A stretch of DNA of 64,000 nt, from positions 1,142,107-1,206,106 of the forward strand of contig JANVCC010000174.1 of NCBI GenBank assembly GCA_025345505.1, given 5' to 3'. The translations under genes were made by a program, and so were the position numbers. Positions 57,831-64,000 of the stretch are shown piece by piece. The DNA comes from Todiramphus chloris collaris (taxonomy: Eukaryota > Chordata > Aves > Coraciiformes > Alcedinidae). The notes beneath the pieces are model-generated. The model made no database searches. It saw only the letters and a program-made list of their open reading frames with translations, and was not told where the DNA came from. The first letter of the stretch is position 1; each line of letters starts with the position of its first letter.

Positions 57831-58270
57831 TGAAGGCGCTCAGAATAAGAGCGGTCAGACCTGGTATGTGTCACACAAATAGTTGGAATAGTACGCTGCA
57901 GTGTTGCACACAGAACAAGATGTGATAAATATAGCCTGTTCCCACCGTGCTCACACGACTCGAAATACTTCTGCGGACTCCTTTGCAGACGCACGAATAT
58001 TTTATTCAAGGGACCTCGGGCTCTGTATGCATCCCCAATTTGTCATCAAAACTTCATGGTAGTTTTACACAATTACTTGTGTGAATCACACGCACTGAGT
58101 GAAACTCCCGTGCATGTTCCTGTAGGACCCTGTGTGGAGATCTTTGGTAAACTCTTAGTTTACAAATGTTGCCTGCGTGCCTTGTGTGCGCCGAGTGTGT
58201 GTTTGCTTATGTTCTGTTGATGGACTGTGTCCACCCAGCACAGAACTCTGTCTTCCCCATAGCAAGCTGT
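57831..58270. other. unassigned non-coding stretch
   Basis: No gene or named repeat is recognised. Scattered CACAC motifs at 58067-58100 continue the texture of the tract upstream. Confidence 0.4.
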
Positions 58271-58504
58271 AGAATGGTTCAAAAGCCAGCTCTGGACCTC
58301 ATTCTCTAACATTTTAAGAACATTCCCGTGGAACTCCATTTCCATTAAAGTCTATAGGGTTTTCTGGAGGAGATGGCCTGCTTGGTTAGAATGGTTCAAA
58401 AGCCAGCTTTGGACCTCATTCTCTAACATTTTAAGAACATTCCCGTGGAACTCCATTTCCATTAAAGTCTACAGGGTTTTCTGGAGGAGATGGGCTGCTT
58501 GGTT
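58271..58504. repeat. tandem duplication, 117-bp unit, two copies
   Basis: Copy 1 is 58271-58387 and copy 2 is 58388-58504, with no gap and three substitutions (about 97% identity). Both start AGAATGGTTCAAAAGCCAGC and end with TGCTTGGTT. Inside the unit, GGAACTCCATTTCCATTAAA with GTCTATAGGG resembles the 'cccattgaagtcaatggg' phrase of old palindromic sauropsid repeats, so an ancient repeat fragment appears to have been duplicated recently. No protein frame spans both copies. Confidence 0.97.
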
Positions 58505-59611
58505 AAAAACAGGAGGGCTAATTAAGTTGATTCCACTGTAACTCTCATGGTTGGTTGACTCTCCTGCCTGTGTCACCAGAAGAGTGCTAATTTGATTTCA
58601 TGTATAGTGTGTTTGTTTCCCCAAACTGCTCTGTTGGTCTCTGATTCTTCACACACTTATAGACAGGCTTTAGTTCTGCCATGGAAGACCCTTTTTGGCT
58701 TGATAGGTTTGCAAAGCATTGCTTATTGCTAAGTGTCACCTTAAATTTTGCAGAATAAGAGCTTAAAACTGTTCTTTTCTCTACAAGGCTGCCCAGCAAA
58801 AGCACCCAAAGGAGCAGTTAATTTAAACAAGCAAATTCTCACCATTTCTTAAGTGAAATAAAATTTTCCTGTAATCTGGGAAACCTAAGTGAGACTTCCA
58901 AATGGGAGGGACTCATTTTTTTGCACTGGGGCTTTCACTGGCACATCGCTGATGGAGGGAGCTGATGGGGAATCACCTTGTCTCCGGGCCTTGTGGTTAC
59001 TGCTGTGAAGCTCTGTGAGGTTTGGATCTCTGCATCCTGGAGCACCGAGAAAAGTGGGTCTGGCTGCACTTTTGCTCTTTGTCCCCATCCTTCCCAAGGA
59101 CAGCCAGGAACTGGTAAAATCTGTGCCTGCTTTGTGCTTGGATCACACCATGGTGGGGATCAGTCCTTTGGTGGCACGGCCAGGACAAGCCCCTGTGCTG
59201 CCCAAAGTGTTTGTGTTTCAATTAGGACTCTGTAGCAAATATTAGTGTCTTTTTTCTGGTTTGGTTGGGTTTTTCTTACATTTATTACCCATGCCAAACC
59301 AGCAGTTTGGGTGATACAGTAAGCTACAGTTTTCCAGTAGAAAGAACAAAGACTTTACCTTTAATTTATTTGTAAAACCAGGAGTTTAAAACATTGCATT
59401 TTCTTTCCTAAATGGGAATTCTCTGCAGCACAAAAGTTTTCTGTCTGTGGAACGATCTGTTTGGTTTCCTTTTTACCCAGAAGAAACCGTCTCTCCTCAT
59501 TCTGTGTGCAATAGATTGACCTTTATCAGGATGGAATTTGGAAATGTTAAATTATGAAAACTTTGAGGCTTTTGCAGAAATGTTCTCACGTAAAGGATGA
59601 GGCCCAGGAAG
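58505..59611. other. unassigned non-coding stretch
   Basis: No gene or repeat is recognised. The part at 59320-59570 is AT-rich and could be regulatory or an extension of the CR1 copy that follows, but I see no decisive motif. Confidence 0.4.
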
Positions 59612-59872
59612 TAGGAATTAAATTGCAAGAAATAATGGGCTTGAATTGCAGGAAGAAAGATTCAGGTCAACCATTAGGAAAAACTTTCTTACGCTAAGGA
59701 TAGTTAAACATCAGACTGTCCAGGTATGTTGTACAATCTCCATCAAAGGAAGATTTTAGGAACGGGCTGGGCAAACACAAGTGATGTAGCTGTAGTTGGC
59801 CCTGCATAGAATCAGTGGCCAGACCAAGCGACCTCTAGAGCTCCCTTCTAATCCTGTATTCTTAGAATATTA
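59612..59872 (+). mobile_element. CR1 LINE 3' end, sense, degraded
   Basis: AAATAATGGGCTTGAATTGC near 59630, CATTAGGAAAAACTTTCTTA near 59672, GTACAATCTCCATCAAAGGA near 59731, GGGCAAACACAAGTGATG near 59769 and GACCTCTAGAGCTCCCTTCT near 59830 follow the CR1 3' untranslated region in order. It ends with ATCCTGTATTCTTAGAAT, a decayed form of the 'attctatgattct' terminal repeat. CR1 copies are usually truncated at the 5' end like this one. It is old and immobile. Confidence 0.9.
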
Positions 59873-61577
59873 ATAGTCTAAGATTTAGCATTGCTTGGGT
59901 TATAGCTAATACAACAGTGTGTGCAGTGGGATGGATAGCTGGAGGTTGAGGACAGATATATCCTTTCTCACATTAACACTAGTCATGGTTATGGTCCATC
60001 TAAATTCCAGTGCATTGCTTAGAAAAATGTGCCCTTTAATTTCCTAATAAAACAGCTGGGTAAATTCTTCTACTTGCAGCTAAAGAAAAAATAAAAGAAC
60101 ACTCAAAATGAATTTTTAATACAGATTTGAGTGGGATTGCAGCAGGCACTTCTGATCTGATAATTGCACTGGATCAGCCACAGTCGTCATCTTTTTTTCC
60201 CATCAGAAATTTTGTGCGAGGGTTTAGCGCTGGTGCAAGTTCCCAGGCTGAGGGCTTGCGAGGTTTCCAGGCAGCTGGAAAATGGGGAGCCTGGGCAGCA
60301 GCGTGGACAGGATGGGCAAGGACAGGGGCAGCTACTAGCTGCTGACTCTCTTCCTTTTGCATCCAGTCAGTAGAAGCAAGGTCAAGAGATACCCTCACTC
60401 TGTGTTTAGTCAGTGACCCCTGCTGAAGCTGTCAGAGTGAGCATCCAGTAGCACCTCCAGCATGGAGCATGGCCAGTTAAGAGGAGCTAATGAATGCCTG
60501 ACCCCTCGCTGCGACTCGGACAGATCTAAAGGACCAAACAAGAAAAAGACGTGTGAGTGGTGTTTTGAACACAGACACTTTTTTCCCTTTGTACCTCGCT
60601 TTCAGAAGTGTGAGTACTGGGGAGCTGCTGTCTGGGGAGTCACTGACGTTAGGGTGCAAGGGAGTCTGGAGAGGTTCTTCCCTCTCAGTGGAGCCTTCAT
60701 GGGGACTGTTCACAGAGGCTTTCTTTAGCAGACTTTTAGCTAATCTCTGCTCCCCGTGCAGACAGAGATGCCCACTTGCCTAGATGACAGCTGAGAGTAG
60801 AGGCCAATCTAGCCAGCAGCCCACCCTCTGGGGCAGCCTGTTTTCTTCCCTGGCTTTGAAAGGTTAAGGCTAAAGTTCACTGGGCAAAGGTAGCCCTTCG
60901 GAGTACCCCCTGAAAGGGTACTGGACTCATATTTGAAATGTATTCCTCTTTCTTTCTTTAAGACTATCCCAGACTCATTACACCATCTTACTGTCTTTCC
61001 TAATTGACACCAGAACATGTTGGCTGGCATTGCTGTCAGTGCATCCTACTAGTGAGACAGAGCTTGGATCAGCCAAAGAGTGCTTTTGTTGGCTTGGCAT
61101 GGCTTAAATTAGTTTCTTGAGGGAAATCAGCTATCTTGGTAAAAGCACTTTGGTTCCTGTATCACTGCAGCTACACTACAGCTTTTCGCAGTGTAGAAAT
61201 ACAGTTAAAAAATCATGGCCCTAATTGACATTACCATAAATAATTTCTAGGCTAGACCTGGCTCTGAGTGAATGGGGAAGCAGAGCCAGAAAAGCCTCTG
61301 TGTCCTACCACCAGCTGCCCTGAGCTAAGGCTTGCCTCGAGATCCTCCCAGCTTTGCTCCTGCAGCCTCACAAGACAAACCTCGTGAGACTGGTCCGGTC
61401 CCCAGCCGGTGGGAATACGGTGGCCAACCCAGAAGGGAAATTTCGGCTCGAAACCCTGGCAAACCTGTATTGAGTTCCCCATGATTTCCTGAGCACTCGG
61501 GTTTTTTTCCCTCACTTGCAGGAAGACAGTTGTGATACGAGATGAAAGGGCAAAGATTCTCGGTGCCTTGCTCCCTG
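59873..61577. other. unassigned non-coding stretch
   Basis: No gene is recognised. At 61130-61200 the phrase AAAGCACTTTGGTTCC, then CTGCAGCTACAC and GCAGTGTAGAAATAC may be an eroded repeat, but similarity is too weak to call. Confidence 0.4.
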
Positions 61578-61621
61578 TTTTTCCCTTTTTATTTTTTTTT
61601 CTTTTCCTTTTTTTTTTTTTT
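61578..61621. repeat. T-rich pyrimidine tract
   Basis: A nearly pure C/T stretch with one A, ending in a 14-base T run (61608-61621). Confidence 0.85.
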
Positions 61622-61659
61622 GTGCCATCCTGGAGAGCCATTGGCTGCCGCCTGAGATA

Positions 61660-62060
61660 TCCTGAGAGATGCGGCAATTAATTTTCTTTTAATCAAGGTC
61701 GGATGAAGTAAATTGGTGCGGCTCTGCAGCCCCTCATTTTCTGTTTTTGCAGTGATGCAAAACAAATATGATCAAATTATGCTCCTTCTCACCTTATTGA
61801 ATTAGGAAGCGTGACTGATCCGGGAGAGCTGAGATGTTATATACTGTACCAATCCTCACCATCCCCCCTCCCTGACAAAGCCAGCAGGAATCTTTTTTTG
61901 CAGGGTTTTTTTTTTATTTCAAGTTTGGAGGGAAGTGTGGGAGTGGGTGTGGGTGGTGGGGAGAGAGCCCTATTTATTTTTCTGAGTCAGTGGGGTGAAG
62001 CTGTGGATTTCACCTTACGGTGACGTGCGAGCGATCACAATAATCGGGGCCGTCTGGGCT
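61660..62060. promoter_or_regulatory. candidate conserved non-coding element with quadruplex motif
   Basis: Repeat-free, with GGCAATTAATTTTC at the start, TGATGCAA at 61753-61760 (C/EBP-ATF type), ATATGATCAAATTATGC, a G-rich quadruplex motif at 61930-61961, TGAGTCA at 61983-61989 (AP-1) and TGACGTG near 62021 (CRE half-site type). The combination suggests a stimulus-responsive enhancer or promoter-proximal element. This is inferred from motifs only. Confidence 0.35.
61930..61961 (+). other. G-quadruplex-capable tract on the plus strand
   Basis: Five G runs of at least three (61930-61932, 61939-61941, 61945-61947, 61951-61953, 61958-61961) with loops of 6, 3, 3 and 4 bases. This is a strong match to the quadruplex pattern. 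Confidence 0.75.
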
Positions 62061-62194
62061 CGGGAATAAAATTTGACAAGAGGACAAAGAAGTTAAAGAA
62101 CAGGCCTGCAAGGAGAAGGGCCTCGTGTGCGTTCTGCACGCTGCTGTGCGTGGAGCTGGTGGGCTTGGAGGAACTGGTTTGGAAGCAGAGGGGC

Positions 62195-62362
62195 CTGGGG
62201 GCTCTTCCCAGCTCTGCCTCTCACTTCTTCTGCAGCCGTGGGCACGCTGCCCGGTCTCTTGGTGCCCTGGATGCCCTGCCTGTGCAATATGGGTAATGAA
62301 GTTTGCCACGAGATTCACAAATGTAAAGCTTTCCGTGAGAGCTGAGCGTTATTTGTACTTTG
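62195..62362 (+). mobile_element. MIR-family SINE, sense, degraded
   Basis: GGGGCTCTTCCCAGCTCTGC near 62198 matches the tRNA-side region. GGGCACGCTGCCCGGTCTCT (the 'gggcaagtcacttaxtctct' part), TGTGCAATATGGGTAATGAA (core) and AAATGTAAAGCTTTCCGTGA near 62319 follow in sense order. The tail GCTGAGCGTTATTTGTAC matches the 'gagcgctatataaatg' end. Confidence 0.7.
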
Positions 62363-62847
62363 GTAGCTCCTAAGGACTATTTGGTGTTATTTCATTGCAG
62401 TCTGCCAGAGGAAAGAGGAAGGAAAAGAGAGACACGTGCTCGTGCTGAGCTGTCTCGTGGAGCTTTTGCTCATGGTCAGGTTGTTCATCTAACCCAAAGG
62501 AAACGGTGCCCGTTTGCTCTTTGCAGAAGCATCACAAACGGTGTGATCGACACCTCTGTGCACATTCCAGTCCCACTGCACATCTGGTCCTGTAACCCAT
62601 GGCGTGGAGGTCTCGGCACCCAGCCAAGCCGGGCTGCTGAGCTGCTGGTTGTTTCAGAGGGTCTCTCCGGGTAAGGGCTGCAGGAGTAGGTGCCTATGGG
62701 CAAAACCTGTAATGCCCTTGAGGGAATAAAACATGGAGAGGCATCAAGAAAAATGCATAATGAGTGGGCTAATGTGTATGCTGGTTTTCTCTGAAAGAAA
62801 CTCAAGGTGGTTGTGAGCTTGACCTAAAGGGATCCTTTCCAGTGTGA
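62363..62847. other. unassigned non-coding stretch
   Basis: No gene or named repeat is recognised between the SINE and the antisense CR1 end. Confidence 0.4.
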
Positions 62848-62970
62848 TAATCATAGAAATGGGCAGAGGAATCTCCTGGGAGGGAGGGAAGTATGTAGTC
62901 CATCCTCTACCCTAAGGCAAAACCAAGGGATGACTGAAATATGAACTTGCCTTGAACACATTAAAGGAGC
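62848..62970 (-). mobile_element. CR1 LINE 3' end, antisense, degraded
   Basis: The segment starts AATCATAGAAATGGGCAGAG, the antisense of the CR1 terminal repeat and last bases. GTAGTCCATCCTCTACCC near 62896 matches 'ctagtccagxcccctgc', CTAAGGCAAAACCAAGGGAT matches 'tgaggcaggaccaa', and CTTGCCTTGAACACATTAAA is the antisense of the 'caggttagacaaacac' zone. The orientation is opposite to the CR1 copy at 59612. Confidence 0.7.
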
Positions 62971-64000
62971 TGGCCCAAGAGAGGATGGGTCAGCAACAAC
63001 AGGAATTTAGGACTAGGTCCCACTGAACTGTCAGCTAGTGCTGTGCACACAGCATGGTGATCTCTGCACAGTCTGTCTCACTTTGTTAGATGATCTCATT
63101 GATCCCTCTTGGCTTCAGAATTTACACTTCCATTAGGAAGAGAGTACCCAGTAGGTATGGTGGCTGGGGTTAAGAAAAAGCAGGGCAGGCTGCGAGAGGC
63201 AGCCCAGCCTGACTCTGGCTGGGTTGCAACAGATGAAATTCCCATTTTGGTAAGAACTTAATGACACTAAGGACCTCTGCTAGTCAGAGCTCGTCCAAGA
63301 AAGACCTCTCTGTGACCTTGACAGCATGCTGAAATGTTGCTCTGGAAGTGAGTGGGAAAAAGGAGCGATTCCTGTGTCACCAGAGCCAGTGCCTACTGTG
63401 TGTCAGCCCCGCAGAGCTGAGTATCTGTTCCCACAACGGGAAAATGTGGGAGCACTGCACAGCTTGGCAAAGGTCTAGGCACCTAGAGGGAAAATTTGGC
63501 AGTATGCAAAACACTTTCCTGGGTGCACTGCGTGATAACAATTAATAGAAGTTGTTCAGCTTTGCCTTTGTGGGTTTTTTTTCTTTCGTTCTTTTTCGAG
63601 AGAGAGAAAATCAGAGAGAATGTTTCTTAGGCTGTAGGTTGTAATTTATAGACTTAGGTGACCCTTTTTTTTCCCCATCAGGTCAATCTTGTTCCAATTG
63701 CACTGCTCATTCTGCTCGATCAGAGCACAAACCCATCCCCAGACCAGGGGGGTAAACAGAAAGGGAAGTTCAACACAGAGTTGTGTTGCATTGGGTGAGA
63801 GCTGAGCTGTGAGGATGAGAACGATGCATGTTGTCTTAGTTACAGGAGAGCTGTTTAACCTCACCTCCTTAACAGGGAGAAAGGAACAAAAAAAATAAAG
63901 AAAAGAGGTAGGAAACAAGAATTTCTATAGGAAAAAACAAAAAAAGCCAAACCAAAACTAAGGAAGTCTTCATTCTAGCAGGCTTAAGGAGCAAAGATCC
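62971..64000. other. unassigned non-coding stretch
   Basis: No gene is recognised. A T-rich then GAGA-rich stretch lies at 63574-63612 and A-rich low complexity at 63885-63955. At 63455-63500 the phrase GGTCTAGGCACCTAGAGGGA followed by AAATTTGGC resembles the palindromic repeat family at 50209, but too briefly to call. Confidence 0.4.

Noticed and set aside
61130-61205. Possible eroded SINE or palindromic repeat
   Set aside because: It has two short suggestive phrases only, with no core and no consistent order.
63455-63510. Possible second member of the AGGCACxTAAATCC repeat family
   Set aside because: Only one short phrase matches, which is not enough to separate it from chance.

Overview
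This is vertebrate nuclear DNA, most likely from a bird or another sauropsid (crocodilian or turtle). The main evidence is the set of mobile elements: I recognise decayed pieces of CR1 (the LINE typical of sauropsids) and roughly eleven old MIR-type SINE fragments or SINE-like 3' tails, and I see no Alu, B1/B2 or L1. The old repeats are well enough preserved to suit a slowly evolving lineage, but I cannot fix the species.

No protein-coding gene could be supported. None of the open frames reads as a known protein family, and the long ones overlap other frames, simple repeats or GC-rich DNA. No tRNA, rRNA, CRISPR array or bacterial-style operon is present. I read the window as an intergenic or intronic regulatory landscape. 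Every claim of conservation here is an inference from composition and motif content, because no alignment was possible.

Layout: positions 1-5 kb hold homopolymer tracts and one antisense MIR. Positions 5-15 kb hold a 54-bp tandem duplication, a degraded SINE and several enhancer-like AT-rich stretches. A long AT-rich candidate regulatory element lies at about 22.2-23.0 kb, followed by a MIR and a GC-rich CpG island near 24.5-25.2 kb. Positions 27-36 kb carry more enhancer-like stretches, SINE copies, a decayed CR1 ORF2 fragment and a small cluster of palindromic ancient repeats. A second CpG island, with an 18-bp repeat and a TATA-like box at its edge, lies at about 41.9-42.4 kb and is followed directly by an antisense SINE. 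Positions 43-47 kb hold enhancer-like DNA, a dense group of homopolymers including a 20-base C run, and an unusual T-poor, A/C/G-rich segment of about 1 kb. Positions 47-57 kb contain several SINE tails, a palindromic interspersed repeat and a motif-rich candidate enhancer near 52.2 kb. Positions 57-64 kb contain a near-identical 117-bp tandem duplication, two CR1 3' ends in opposite orientation, and a G-rich quadruplex-type motif inside another enhancer-like stretch.

If the window works as a unit, the simplest model is a regulatory domain: scattered enhancers, two CpG islands as possible promoters of non-coding or undetected transcripts, and CTCF-like motifs all in the same orientation. I did not find a clearly new biological system. 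The best leads are the 22.2-23.0 kb and 52.1-52.35 kb elements, the two CpG islands, and the strand-asymmetric segment at 46.3-47.2 kb.
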